From NCBI GenBank assembly GCA_965215215.1, contig OZ244043.1, positions 2,790,001-2,854,000 on the forward strand: 64,000 nt of DNA, in the 5' to 3' direction. Below, piece by piece: positions 43,002 through 52,473 of the stretch. A model generated the notes under the pieces. The model did not search any database and had not been told where the DNA came from. It worked only from the letters and a program-made list of their open reading frames with translations. The translations under genes and the position numbers were made by a program. Source of the DNA: CALDTK01 sp965215215. Its GTDB lineage: Bacteria; Bacteroidota; Bacteroidia; Chitinophagales; Saprospiraceae. Position 1 is the first letter of the stretch, and each line of letters begins with the position of its first letter.

Positions 43002-45791
43002 TTACGACTCGAGCTTCTGCGCGACTTCGATGATCTCGTAGGGCTCGATGATGTCGTCGACCTGGATGTCGTTGAACCCCTTGATGGTGATCCCGCACTC
43101 GCGACCGGCGGTAACCTCCGTCTTGTCGTCTTTGAATTGCTTGAGCGAGCTGACCTCCCCGACGGCACCCTCCTTGAGCGGGTAGACCACGATGCCGTCG
43201 CGGATGACGCGGAGCTTGTCGTTGCGGTTGATGCGACCGCTGTCGACGTAGCAACCTGCGATGGTACCGATCTTGGAGATCTTGTACGTTTCGCGCACGA
43301 TGACTTGGCCCACGACGTTCTCCTCGCGCGTTGGCTCGAGCAGGCCTTCGATGGCGAGCTTGATGTCGTCGATGACCTCGTAAATGATCGAGTAGGTCTT
43401 AATCTCGACGCCTTCGCGTTCGGCGAGCTTGCGGGCATTCGGGCTCGGGCGAACCTGAAAACCGATCACGATCGCATCCGAGGCGCTAGCGAGCAGGATG
43501 TCCGATTCGGCGATCATCCCCACCGCTTTGTGGATCACGTTAACGGCTACCGTCTCGTGCGACAACTTAATGAGCGAGTCCGAAAGCGCCTCCACCGAAC
43601 CGTCCACGTCACCTTTGACGATGAGGTTGAGTTCCTTGAAGCTACCGAGGGCGAGGCGGCGGCCGATCTCGTCGAGCGAGATCCGCTTGGTAGCGCGGTT
43701 GGTCTGCTCACGCATGATCTGCGCGCGCTTCGAGGCGAGTGAACGGGCTTCGGTTTCGCTCGTCATGACCTTGAAGCGCTCTCCGGCCTGCGGCGCACCG
43801 CTCAGGCCGAGCACGAGCACCGGGGAGGATGGTCCGGCCACCTTGACTTGCTTGCCGAGGTGATTGAACATGGCCTTCACCTTACCGGAAGCCTCCCCGG
43901 CCACAATGGCGTCGCCGATCCGGAGCGTACCCGTCTGCACGAGCGTACGGGCGACGTAGCCGCGCCCTTTCTCGAGCGAAGCCTCGAGTACGGCGCCGAT
44001 TGCCTCCCGGTCCGGGTTGGCCTGAAGCTCCAGGATATCGGCCTCGAGCACCACCTTCTCGAGGAGTTCATCGATGCCCTGACCGGTCTTGGCCGAAATG
44101 GATTGCGACTGAATCTTACCCCCGTAATCCTCGACGAGTACATTGAGTCCGGAGAGCTCGTCCTTGATCTTATCGGGATTGGCGCCCTCCTTATCGACCT
44201 TGTTGATGGCGATGACGATCGGTACGCCGGCGGCCTGGGCGTGGCTGATCGCCTCACGGGTCTGCGGCATGATCGAGTCGTCGGCGGCGATCACGATGAT
44301 CGCGATGTCCGTCACCTTCGCACCACGCGCGCGCATGGCCGTAAAGGCTTCGTGACCGGGCGTATCGAGGAACGTGACCGAGCGCTGATCGTCGCCCACC
44401 TTGACCTCGTACGCGCCGATGTGCTGGGTGATGCCACCGGCCTCACCGGCGGCCACTTTCGCGTCCCGGATGTAGTCGAGTAGGCTCGTTTTACCGTGGT
44501 CGACGTGACCCATGACGGTTACGATGGGTGAGCGTGGTTTGAGGTTCGCCGGATCTTCGATGATCTCCTCGACCTCCTCGTCGATACCGGTTTCGGCGGA
44601 GATAAACTCGACCTCACGCTCGTACTCCTCGGCGACGAGCTCGATGACCTCCTTGTCTAGACGCTGGTTGATCGAAACGATCACGCCGAGGTTCATACAC
44701 GTGAGGATCACGTCGGTGATCGGTACGTTGAGCAGCGACGCGAATTCGGCGACGGAGATGAACTCGGTCAGCTCGAGCGTAGAGGTATCGAGGGCGGCTG
44801 CGGTGCGGTCGCGCTCGTCGCGCATCCGGTCGCGGTTGCCCCGGCGGATCTTCTGGCGGCGACCTTTGCCCCGACCGGAGAGCCGGGCCATGGTGGCCTT
44901 GATCTTGTCCTCGATCTCCTTTTTGGTAACCTCCTTGGTCTCGTCACCGCGACGGGCACCCCCTCGATTGCCACCCCCGCCGCCGCCGCGCCGGCTACTC
45001 GGGGCGCCGCCGACGGCGACGCGGGTACGGGTGCGCTTGCGCTTGGCGTCCTCCCCGCGGGCGGGGCGCTCAAACTTCTTAACGTCGATCTTGCCGAGCA
45101 CCTTTAAGCCACGAAGCTGCGGGGCTTCGGGGGGTTTGACCTGGCCGGTAGCCTCCGTACCGGCTGCTGCGGGCTGATCTGCGGCGGGCGTAGCCGGGGG
45201 CGTCGTCGCCGCGGGCTTGATGCCCGGGGCGGGGGCGGTTTTCGGGGTCGCACCGGCCGGTTGGGCCGCGGGCGCGGTACCCGTCGACGCCGGTGCCGCC
45301 TTAGCCGCGGGGGCGGGAGCCGGCTGCGCCGCCGGTCGGGGTTGCGCGGATTCGACCGGCTTCGCGGGGGCGGGCTCGGGTGCCGCCTTAGCCGCGGGGG
45401 CCGGCTTGGGCTTAGGCCGCGGACGGTTGCGGGCGTCGAGGTCGATCTTGCCCGTTACCTTGAGGCCGGGAAGCGAACGCTCATTTTGGCCCGTCGGTGT
45501 AGCGCGTGCCGCGCCGGGGGCCGGTGCCGAAGGACGTACGGGAAGCGGGGCGACCTTCGGTCGGGAAGAGGGGATAGGAGCGAGTGGCGCTTTTTGACGG
45601 AGCTCGATTTTGTTGGCCGCCGTCTTCGTCTCCATCGACGCGGCAAACTCCTTTTCGAGGGCGGACACCATGTTGCCATCGAGCTTTGTCGTCGGCTTAT
45701 TCTCGACCTGGAAGCCTTGGGACTGCAAATACTCGACCACGCGGGAGGTCCCCACGTTGAGTTCTTTGGCAACTTTGATGAGTCTTTTCAT
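43002..45791 (-). CDS. infB: Translation initiation factor IF-2
   Basis: IF-2 is the GTPase that places initiator tRNA on the 30S subunit. The 929-residue product begins MKRLIKVAKELNVGTSRVVEYLQSQG (IF2_N). A 280-residue Ala/Pro/Lys-rich linker follows, then a second IF2_N-like part (ELTEFISVAEFASLLN) and the G domain with VMGHVDHGKTSLLDYIRD, FLDTPGHEAF and INKVDKEGAN. The C-terminal beta barrels are complete. It lies downstream of nusA in the conserved rimP-nusA-infB order, with a strong terminator after it. No motif copy is present over 2.8 kb. Confidence 0.97.
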   Translation of the reverse strand: MKRLIKVAKELNVGTSRVVEYLQSQGFQVENKPTTKLDGNMVSALEKEFAASMETKTAANKIELRQKAPLAPIPSSRPKVAPLPVRPSAPAPGAARATPTGQNERSLPGLKVTGKIDLDARNRPRPKPKPAPAAKAAPEPAPAKPVESAQPRPAAQPAPAPAAKAAPASTGTAPAAQPAGATPKTAPAPGIKPAATTPPATPAADQPAAAGTEATGQVKPPEAPQLRGLKVLGKIDVKKFERPARGEDAKRKRTRTRVAVGGAPSSRRGGGGGGNRGGARRGDETKEVTKKEIEDKIKATMARLSGRGKGRRQKIRRGNRDRMRDERDRTAAALDTSTLELTEFISVAEFASLLNVPITDVILTCMNLGVIVSINQRLDKEVIELVAEEYEREVEFISAETGIDEEVEEIIEDPANLKPRSPIVTVMGHVDHGKTSLLDYIRDAKVAAGEAGGITQHIGAYEVKVGDDQRSVTFLDTPGHEAFTAMRARGAKVTDIAIIVIAADDSIMPQTREAISHAQAAGVPIVIAINKVDKEGANPDKIKDELSGLNVLVEDYGGKIQSQSISAKTGQGIDELLEKVVLEADILELQANPDREAIGAVLEASLEKGRGYVARTLVQTGTLRIGDAIVAGEASGKVKAMFNHLGKQVKVAGPSSPVLVLGLSGAPQAGERFKVMTSETEARSLASKRAQIMREQTNRATKRISLDEIGRRLALGSFKELNLIVKGDVDGSVEALSDSLIKLSHETVAVNVIHKAVGMIAESDILLASASDAIVIGFQVRPSPNARKLAEREGVEIKTYSIIYEVIDDIKLAIEGLLEPTREENVVGQVIVRETYKISKIGTIAGCYVDSGRINRNDKLRVIRDGIVVYPLKEGAVGEVSSLKQFKDDKTEVTAGRECGITIKGFNDIQVDDIIEPYEIIEVAQKLES

Positions 45792-45993
45792 GTAGGAATC
45801 TGTCCGCGCCACACCCCGTGGCTGGGTTTGGGGGGCGCTTACAACCGAAAGGAAGGCAGCGGAACGGGTGCAAAGATAGAGCAGACCCCGCGGAACGAGG
45901 TACGCAAAATTTATCCCGATACGCTGCCTGTAGCGCCGACTACGCTACGCCCGACTAACCTCCCGGGGATAGCGTGGTTCAAGCGCGTCGCGT

Positions 45994-47544
45994 TTATTCC
46001 TCTTCACCGGCAGCGGCGTCGGTGGCGGCGGGGGTTTCGGTCTCGATCACGTCGGTCGACGTGGCCGTCGCCACCACCACTTCGCCCGCCTCCGCCTCGC
46101 CCTCCGTAGGCGTGCTAGCTTCCGCGACGGCGGCGGCGGCGGCGGCGGCGGCCGTAGGGTTAGCCCCTTCCTCGGGACTGACCTCCTCGTCGGAACTGAC
46201 CACCGGTGCCGCGGCGGCCGCCCCGGCGCGGGCGGCCGCGGCCCGCGCGGCGATGTCCTGCGGCGTGTGGGTCGCCAACGACGGGCGCCCCGCCACCGGT
46301 TTCTCCTCCCCGGCGAATTCGTTGGCGAAGATCTTGAGCAACTCGTCGATGGTCTCCTCCTCGAGGTCGGTCCGGCGCACGAGCTCCTCGGAGCTGAGCG
46401 CGAGTACGCTGCGAGCGGTATCGCAGCCGATATTGCGCAGCTCGTCGATGACCCACTGCTCGATTTCGTCGGAGAATTCGGCGAGATTCACGTCTTCCAC
46501 CTCGTCGTAGGTGAGGTCGTTGCGGAACACGTCGATCTCGTAGCCGGAGAGGCGGCCGGCGAGCTTGATGTTCGAGCCGCCGCGGCCGATGGCGAGCGAC
46601 ACCTGGTCGGCGTCGAGGTACACGCTGGCCCGCTTGGTCTCGGTGTCGAGGTCGACCTGGGTCACCTTCGCCGGTGTCAGCGAGCGCTGAATGAGGAGCG
46701 TCTCGTTGTTCGTCCAGGGTACGATGTCGATGTTTTCGTTCTTGAGCTCGCGCACGATGCCGTGGATACGGGAGCCTTTCATGCCGACGCAGGCGCCGAC
46801 GGGGTCGATGCGCTCGTCGTAGCTCTCCACGGCCACCTTCGCCCGGTCGCCCGGGATGCGCACGATCTTCTTGATGACGATGATGCCGTCCTCGATCTCC
46901 GGCACCTCCTGCTCCATGAGCTTGGCGAGAAAATCTTCGGAAGTGCGCGAGAGCCAGATGCGCGGCGTACCGTTCTCGTTCTCGACGGAGTCGATGATCG
47001 CGCGGATCATGTCGCCCTTGCGCACGAAGTCGCCGCGGATCATGGCCGTACGCGGCAGCAGCAGCTCGGTACCGGTCGCGTCGTCCACCACGAGGATGTC
47101 GCGTTTGAGGACCTGTTGCACTTCGGCCAACACGAGCTCGCCCGCGCGGTCCTTGTAGCGCTTGTAGATCTCGTCTTTCTCGAGGTCGCCCACGCGGCCC
47201 ACGAGGGTCTGGCGGGCGGCCATCACGGAGCGGCGCCCGAAATCCTCGAGGAAGAGCTGCTCGTAGCACTCTTCGCCGACCTCGTAATCCTCGTCGATCT
47301 CGAGGGCCTCCGAGGCCGCGATCTGCGAGAGCTCGTCGGTGACCTCGCCGTCCGGTACGATCTCGCGGACGCGCCACAGCTCGAGGTCACCCTTCGAGGT
47401 GTTCACGATCACGTCGAAGTTGTCGTCCGACCCGTACTTCTTCTTGATCAGTTGGCGGAACACATCCTCGAGCACCTTGACTAGGGTAGGGCGATCGAGG
47501 TGCTTGACTTCTTTGAACTCGGCGAAGGTTTCTACTAGGTTCAT
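45994..47544 (-). CDS. nusA: Transcription termination/antitermination factor NusA
   Basis: NusA binds RNA polymerase and nascent RNA and modulates pausing, termination and antitermination. The 516-residue product has the N-terminal polymerase-binding domain, an S1 domain (LVGRVGDLEKDEIYKRYKDRAGELV) and two KH domains (VGACVGMKGSRIHGIVREL and VSLAIGRGGSNIKLAGRLSG). Residues after about 430 form an Ala/Glu-rich tail (with runs of Ala) that I would not expect in the family core. It is the middle gene of the rimP operon. Confidence 0.96.
   Translation of the reverse strand: MNLVETFAEFKEVKHLDRPTLVKVLEDVFRQLIKKKYGSDDNFDVIVNTSKGDLELWRVREIVPDGEVTDELSQIAASEALEIDEDYEVGEECYEQLFLEDFGRRSVMAARQTLVGRVGDLEKDEIYKRYKDRAGELVLAEVQQVLKRDILVVDDATGTELLLPRTAMIRGDFVRKGDMIRAIIDSVENENGTPRIWLSRTSEDFLAKLMEQEVPEIEDGIIVIKKIVRIPGDRAKVAVESYDERIDPVGACVGMKGSRIHGIVRELKNENIDIVPWTNNETLLIQRSLTPAKVTQVDLDTETKRASVYLDADQVSLAIGRGGSNIKLAGRLSGYEIDVFRNDLTYDEVEDVNLAEFSDEIEQWVIDELRNIGCDTARSVLALSSEELVRRTDLEEETIDELLKIFANEFAGEEKPVAGRPSLATHTPQDIAARAAAARAGAAAAAPVVSSDEEVSPEEGANPTAAAAAAAAVAEASTPTEGEAEAGEVVVATATSTDVIETETPAATDAAAGEEE
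46128..46153. repeat. GGC trinucleotide run in the nusA tail
   Basis: Eight consecutive GGC units on the plus strand encode an Ala run in the C-terminal tail of NusA. Copy-number change would be in frame. Confidence 0.9.
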
Positions 47545-47601
47545 GAGCTGAAATTTTGAAAGCGCGGGGTAGGCGGTCGCGCGGGCGGGGGGGGGCTTGT
47601 T

Positions 47602-48090
47602 TTAGCGAAAGCTGACTTGAACGACGGCGCCGCGGAGGTCTTCGAAAGGTACTTCGTGAACGAGGGTCTCCTTGATTTTCTTCTTGCCCTCCTTGCGGAC
47701 GACGTCCTCGGAGAGGGTAAGGCTTTCCTCGGAGGCGGCTTTGAGCTCGCCGGTGACGGTGGAGCCGTCGGCGACCTTGACGGCCAGCGTGCGGCCGAGG
47801 TGTTTGGTGAACTGACGGGGGAGGGTGAGCGGGCGGGTTACCCCGGGGCTCGAGACCTCGAGGGTGTAGCGCTCCCCGAGGCGCTGGCCCTCGTCGAGGT
47901 GCTCCTCGAGGTGCCGACTGATCTTGCGGCACAGCGCGAAGTCGACCTGCGTGTCGGAGTCGATGAATACCTCCACGCGGTTGTTGGCCAGCACGTTGAT
48001 TTCCACGGGAAACGCGTGCTGGTATTCGGGCTGGTCGAGCAGCTCGTGAAGCCAGGCCCGGATGAGGGTTTTCGCGGAAGCGTCGGTCAT
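47602..48090 (-). CDS. rimP: Ribosome maturation factor RimP
   Basis: RimP helps assemble the 30S subunit. The 162-residue protein shows VEINVLANNRVEVFIDSD, CRKISRHLEEHLDE and YTLEVSSPGVTRPLTLPRQF, the family landmarks. The ATG at 48090 fits the start; the longer frame reads through a hairpin. The stop codon TAA is part of a copy of the 14-bp motif at 47599 (AGC TTT CGC TAA), and a second motif copy at 48068 lies in codons 4-8. It is the first gene of the rimP-nusA-infB operon. Confidence 0.93.
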   Translation of the reverse strand: MTDASAKTLIRAWLHELLDQPEYQHAFPVEINVLANNRVEVFIDSDTQVDFALCRKISRHLEEHLDEGQRLGERYTLEVSSPGVTRPLTLPRQFTKHLGRTLAVKVADGSTVTGELKAASEESLTLSEDVVRKEGKKKIKETLVHEVPFEDLRGAVVQVSFR

Positions 48091-48097
48091 GGATGCA

Positions 48098-48127
48098 GAA
48101 GAGGGAACCTGTCGGGGTTCCCTCTTC
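48098..48127 (-). promoter_or_regulatory. 12-bp hairpin in the rimP leader
   Basis: GAAGAGGGAACC at 48098-48109 pairs perfectly with 48116-48127 around a 6-nt loop. It ends 7 bases before the rimP start codon. No T-run follows in either direction, so it is probably a leader structure that could affect translation of rimP. Confidence 0.6.
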
Positions 48128-48188
48128 GAAGCGTTTGCTTTGTGGTGGGCCGAATATACGCGGCAATCAGAAATTATGTTTACCGGCC

Positions 48189-48965
48189 ATGCGTGCACTG
48201 CCCCTAATCAATCTGCTCGGCCTGCTCGCCGTGCTGGCCGCTAACGCGGCGGCGGTGTTGCTGCCCATCAACGGCTATACGACCGGCAAGCTCAGCGCGC
48301 TGTACCCCAACCTGTTCGTACCCGCCGGATACGCCTTCTCCATCTGGGGTCTCATCTACCTGCTCGCCGTCGCCTTCGTGGGGTACGGCTTCGTGAGTGG
48401 GCCGGGTGGCGACCATCCGCCCGGCGCGGTGAGTCGGGTGGGGTGGCGCTTCGGGGCCGCGTGCGCCTGTAACGTGGCCTGGATCTTCGCCTGGCACTAC
48501 CGCATCGTTTGGCTCTCGGTGGCCATTATGCTCGCCTACCTGGGGGCGCTGATCTCGGTACACGTCGCCTTGCGGCAAAACAGATCCCGCCCGACCACCA
48601 CCGGCGAGGGCTGGTTCGTGTGGCTTCCGTTCGGCGTGCACTTGGGCTGGATTTGCGTGGCGACGGTGGCGAACGTAACGGCCGCGCTCGTATCGTCGGG
48701 CTTCCGGCCGGAAGATCGCGTGCAGGTCTACTTTACCCTGGCCGTGATCGTGACCGTGCAACTCCTGGGCAGCTGGTTTATCCGCCGGGGAAACGGAGAC
48801 GTGGCGCTGGTCAGCGTCTGGGCCCTGACCGCGATCGCCGTAAAGCAATGGGGGGTCGAGACCCCGGTGGCCATCCTCGCTTCGGTCGGGGCGATCATGT
48901 TGCTGTTCGGAATCGTCTCCGCCTTTCGCACGCAGTGGTTCAGCCGGGGGCTACAGTCTTCGTGA
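48189..48965 (+). CDS. TspO/MBR-related membrane protein
   Basis: The 258-residue integral membrane protein has about seven hydrophobic helices. It contains FVPAGYAFSIWGLIYLLAVAFVGYGF and FVWLPFGVHLGWICVATVANVTA, in the style of Bacteroidota tryptophan-rich sensory proteins related to TspO. Those in the wider family bind porphyrins or lipids; the ligand here is unknown. A TATGTTTA sequence 6 nt before the ATG may be a -7 box. It is divergent from rimP. Confidence 0.75.
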   Translation: MRALPLINLLGLLAVLAANAAAVLLPINGYTTGKLSALYPNLFVPAGYAFSIWGLIYLLAVAFVGYGFVSGPGGDHPPGAVSRVGWRFGAACACNVAWIFAWHYRIVWLSVAIMLAYLGALISVHVALRQNRSRPTTTGEGWFVWLPFGVHLGWICVATVANVTAALVSSGFRPEDRVQVYFTLAVIVTVQLLGSWFIRRGNGDVALVSVWALTAIAVKQWGVETPVAILASVGAIMLLFGIVSAFRTQWFSRGLQSS

Positions 48966-48996
48966 ACACAACGGCCGCGGGGTGTACATTGGCGGG

Positions 48997-49554
48997 ATGA
49001 AGACCTTCTTCCTTACTATTGCGACCTGTTTTTGCGTGAGCGCCTACGCCCAAGAGGCCACCCCGGATACCCTCTTGCAGCCGCGCCCCGATCGGATTAC
49101 GGCCAGCGAGCCCGCGGCCAAGAAGAGTCCGATGAACTCGACGAGCCTGCGGACCCCGGCGGGCTACGCGCGGCTCGTTTACAGTCAGCCCATGCTGCGC
49201 GGCCGCAAGATGCTCGGCGATCAAAACCCCTTCGGTACCATCTGGCGCCTGGGCGCGAACGAGGCCACCGAAATTTTTACGACCGCAGACATGACGATCG
49301 GCGAGGAAACGCTGCCGGCGGGTGCTTACGCGGTGTTCGCCATCCCTACGGAGGAGAGCTGGACGCTCGTGTTCAGCAGCGACCTCGGGCAGTGGGGCGC
49401 CTACAACTACGACGAGGCGCTGGACGTGCTGCGGGTCGAGGCGCCGGTAACCGAGGGCGACGAGTCCTACGAGGCGATGACGGCCTACTTCGAGCCGGAC
49501 GCGCTGAACTTCGCCTGGGGCAAAGCCCGGGTGACGGTGCCGGTTGGCTTCTGA
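48997..49554 (+). CDS. DUF2911 family secreted protein
   Basis: The 185-residue product has a signal peptide ending in AYAQ and the DUF2911 core: RTPAGYARLVYSQPMLRGR, FGTIWRLGANEATEIFTT, AGAYAVFAIPTEESW and LGQWGAYNYDEA. The family is common in Bacteroidota with unknown function. It lies 31 bases after the TspO-related gene on the same strand. No motif copy is present. Confidence 0.82.
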   Translation: MKTFFLTIATCFCVSAYAQEATPDTLLQPRPDRITASEPAAKKSPMNSTSLRTPAGYARLVYSQPMLRGRKMLGDQNPFGTIWRLGANEATEIFTTADMTIGEETLPAGAYAVFAIPTEESWTLVFSSDLGQWGAYNYDEALDVLRVEAPVTEGDESYEAMTAYFEPDALNFAWGKARVTVPVGF

Positions 49555-49562
49555 GCTAGCCC

Positions 49563-51248
49563 CTACCGCCGCCGCAAACCGTCGGCCCCCTTCAGCAAGC
49601 TGTCCGGCTCGATCAGCCCCAACCGGATCTCGTTTTTCGCGAAGGAGCGGTAGCGCGAGGCCACGAAGGCGACCGTACCGTCGGGGAAGAGCTCACCGCT
49701 GTCTACGTGGAGGAGCATTTTATCGGCCTCCCGGCGCTCGAAGAGCGGACTGCGTACGAGTTTGCCTCCCTCGTCCGTGTAGGCGAGGATGGCGGTAGCC
49801 TTAGAGAAATTGGTGCCCTTCGCGTTCTTGTCGATGGGCCGGAAGAGGTTCTTCGCGTTGTCGTTGTAGACCATGCCGAAGCCACCGTTCAGGCGCACGA
49901 GCCCCACGCCGAGGTACGGGTTGTTTATCTCCCGGGCAATCCGTTGGCGCTGGCGGCGGCTCACGAACCCGAAGCCGGTGCCCCGCACGGAGATCGTCTG
50001 CGACTTGGGGACCATCGTGGCGCCGGACAGGCTACCGCTCGCGTCGAATTCGAGGAGGACGTTCTCCCGGAAGGTAATCCTCGTCGACGGGTTCGGGTTC
50101 CCCGGGGTAGGCGCAGACGAGCTCACGTAAAAGTCTTCGAGCAGCAGCGCGGCGGTACCGTCCGGGCTCTGCGCCGCGGCACGGAACTCGAAGGTGCGCT
50201 CGATGCCGGCGGGTGCCCCGCCGCGGTTGGTGGTTACGCGCCGGCCGAGTTGCTCGAGGATCTCCGGGGAGAAGGGCTGCGGCACGAGCTTGGTGTTGGC
50301 CGATAGGTCGTTGGTGGCGAATACGCCGCGGATCAGGCCATCGAGCCGGTCGCTGTAGAGTCCGAGGATCGAGGGCTGACCGCCTTCCTTGGGGACGGCC
50401 GTGATCCCGACGATGAACTCCCCGCCGAGCTGGAGGCGGAACGTCTGAATCTTGTCGGCGCCGGGCGCGGCGGTGTACACCGTCATGTCGTAGCGCGAGT
50501 TGCGGCGACCTTCGCGCTTGCCCTGGTTGTCGTAGACCTTCGCGAGGACGTAGGCGCGGCCGTCGTCGCCGACCGTGGCGCTCGTTACCTCGAGCTGGTC
50601 GCGGGGGATGCCGACGCGTTTGCGCAGATCGGTAACCACTTCGCCATCCGGGCCGATAACCGATAGGCTGAGCGTGGCCTGCTCGTCGTCGCGCTTGGAG
50701 AGCAGGCGGTTGGCGCTTTGCTCGTTGAAGACCTGGAGCGTGTAGTCGAGATTGGCGCTGCGGGCGGACTCGTAGTAGAGGCCGTTGTAGTCGCGCGGGT
50801 TCACCCGGGCTACGAGGTGACTGGCCGTAACTTTGCCGCTGGCCGGATCGATGACCTCGGTGACGAAATCGTACTCGTCTTTCTTCCGTCCCTCGGTCAC
50901 GTACGTCCAGAGTAGGTCGTTGCGGCTGGCCGACATCGCGTAGTGCCCGCGGGCGCCCTGCCAGGTTGGGGTAGCGGGCTCGGTGGCGCGTAGGTCCCGA
51001 TCGTAGGGGTAGAGGTGTAGCGCGTCGGTGGGTACGAAATCGTTGCGCATCATGCCCCTGCCCAGGGTGGTGCGCGGTGCGTCGTAGGTGTAGAGGAAGA
51101 TCCCCCGATCGGTACGGAGGATGCTCTCGCCGACGATTTCGTAGTTGCGGAAGGTCTGGACCTCCCCGAGGCGGACGCCGGGGGCCTGCGCGCGGGCGGC
51201 GAAACCGGCGACGAGTAGGTAGGCTAGCGAGAGGAGTAGGATTCTCAT
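49563..51248 (-). CDS. Secreted protein of unknown function
   Basis: The 561-residue product has a signal peptide (MRILLLSLAYLLVAGFAARAQA). The mature part is rich in beta-strand segments, with patterns such as RTDRGIFLYTYD, TVYTAAPGADKIQTF and VGLVRLNGGFGMVYNDN, suggesting a propeller or repeated sandwich. I do not recognise a family and there is no T9SS domain. A weak relative of the 14-bp motif lies near 49633. Confidence 0.55.
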   Translation of the reverse strand: MRILLLSLAYLLVAGFAARAQAPGVRLGEVQTFRNYEIVGESILRTDRGIFLYTYDAPRTTLGRGMMRNDFVPTDALHLYPYDRDLRATEPATPTWQGARGHYAMSASRNDLLWTYVTEGRKKDEYDFVTEVIDPASGKVTASHLVARVNPRDYNGLYYESARSANLDYTLQVFNEQSANRLLSKRDDEQATLSLSVIGPDGEVVTDLRKRVGIPRDQLEVTSATVGDDGRAYVLAKVYDNQGKREGRRNSRYDMTVYTAAPGADKIQTFRLQLGGEFIVGITAVPKEGGQPSILGLYSDRLDGLIRGVFATNDLSANTKLVPQPFSPEILEQLGRRVTTNRGGAPAGIERTFEFRAAAQSPDGTAALLLEDFYVSSSAPTPGNPNPSTRITFRENVLLEFDASGSLSGATMVPKSQTISVRGTGFGFVSRRQRQRIAREINNPYLGVGLVRLNGGFGMVYNDNAKNLFRPIDKNAKGTNFSKATAILAYTDEGGKLVRSPLFERREADKMLLHVDSGELFPDGTVAFVASRYRSFAKNEIRLGLIEPDSLLKGADGLRRR

Positions 51249-51334
51249 GGGCATAGACAACGTTTCTACGCGCGTGGGTTACTGTGCCTCGAACCCGACG
51301 CGGGCGCCATTTAGGCTAACGGTAACACTTCGCG

Positions 51335-52426
51335 CTACCCGGCGCTCGGTACGAACTGGACACAAACCGGCAGCGGTACGGGGTCCGCTTCGCGAGTCAG
51401 CTTTGGGATACCGTCCGCGTCGGTGGCGTCGAGCACCGTAAGCGAGCCGCTCCCCTGGTTGGCGACGATGAGGTACCCACCGTCCGGGCTCACGTTGAAA
51501 TTTCGTGGCGTCTGGCCGCCGATCGGACTGTTGCCCGCGAGCTCGACGCTGCCATCTTCTGAGACCGTAAACACCGCAATAGAGTCGTGTCCCCGGTTCG
51601 AGACGTACACCCGGTCGCCACTCGGAGATACGCGTACCGCCGCGCAGTTGGTATCGCCTTCGAAGTCGGCGGGCACGGTGCGCAGCGTTTGGAGGTGGCG
51701 CAAATTGCCGTTGCTGACGTCGAAGGCGAATACGCTCAGCGTGGAGGCCATCTCGTTGGCGCTGTACACGTACCTATTGTCCGGAGAGAACACGAGTTGG
51801 CGCGGTCCGGCCCCACCGGGCATGTCCGTACCGCCGGCCACGGCGAGTTTTCCCGAAAGGGGGTTGAACTTGTAGACGCCGATGCGGTCGATGCCGAGGT
51901 CGCTGACGAGGGCGAATTTACCGGTGCGGTCGAGGGTGACGCCGTGGGCGTGCGGATCCATCTGGCGCGAGTCGTCCGGCCCGGCGCCGCGGTTGGTGAT
52001 GACGTCGGTGGCCTCCCCGAGACCGCCGTCGGCGCGGACGGGTAGTACGCTCACGTTGCCGCTCGAGTAGTTGGCCACGAGGACGTACTCGCCGGTCGGG
52101 TCGACGACGATGTGGCAGGGGTCTTTGCCGTAGCTGGGCCGGGTGTTGACGAGGGTGAGGGCGCCGGTGTCGCGGTTGAGGGCGTAGGCGCCGACGCCGC
52201 CGGTGGCCTCGCCGCCGAAATCGCCGACCTCCATCACGGCGTACACGTGGGTACCCGCCGCGTTCGGGGTGAGGTAGGAGGGATTGTCCATCCCCTCGGT
52301 GATCGCCTTGGGCGTGAGCTCCCCCGATTCGGTATCGAAGGTGAAGGCGTAAATACCGACGCCCGCCTGTTGCTTGGGATCGGAGCTTTTGGTGTAGGTG
52401 CCTACGAGTACGAGCGGAGTTGCCAT
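51335..52426 (-). CDS. Lactonase family (6-phosphogluconolactonase-like) beta-propeller protein
   Basis: The 363-residue protein is a seven-bladed propeller of the YbhE/Pgl type. Repeated blades include NPSYLTPNAAGTHVYAVMEV, DPCHIVVDPTGEYVLVANYSSG, PRQLVFSPDNRYVYSANE and TPRNFNVSPDGGYLIVANQGS. It would hydrolyse 6-phosphogluconolactone or a related lactone. No signal peptide is present, which favours a cytoplasmic role. A TAATGTTTG sequence lies 4 nt upstream of the ATG. It is divergent from uvrC. Confidence 0.87.
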   Translation of the reverse strand: MATPLVLVGTYTKSSDPKQQAGVGIYAFTFDTESGELTPKAITEGMDNPSYLTPNAAGTHVYAVMEVGDFGGEATGGVGAYALNRDTGALTLVNTRPSYGKDPCHIVVDPTGEYVLVANYSSGNVSVLPVRADGGLGEATDVITNRGAGPDDSRQMDPHAHGVTLDRTGKFALVSDLGIDRIGVYKFNPLSGKLAVAGGTDMPGGAGPRQLVFSPDNRYVYSANEMASTLSVFAFDVSNGNLRHLQTLRTVPADFEGDTNCAAVRVSPSGDRVYVSNRGHDSIAVFTVSEDGSVELAGNSPIGGQTPRNFNVSPDGGYLIVANQGSGSLTVLDATDADGIPKLTREADPVPLPVCVQFVPSAG

Positions 52427-52430
52427 ACGG

Positions 52431-52439
52431 CAAACATTA
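52431..52439 (-). promoter_or_regulatory. Candidate -7 box for the lactonase gene
   Basis: TAATGTTTG on the minus strand is one base longer than the TAnnTTTG consensus and lies 4 nt before the ATG. Confidence 0.35.
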
Positions 52440-52473
52440 GCCAAAATGCGCGTTCCTTCCCTACGCAAGCCCT

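Noticed and set aside
46267..47484. 405-codon open frame antisense to nusA
   Set aside because: It is the opposite-strand shadow of nusA, composed of LVDDPLLDFVG-like and HVDLVAGEA-like low-complexity sequence; nusA is certain.
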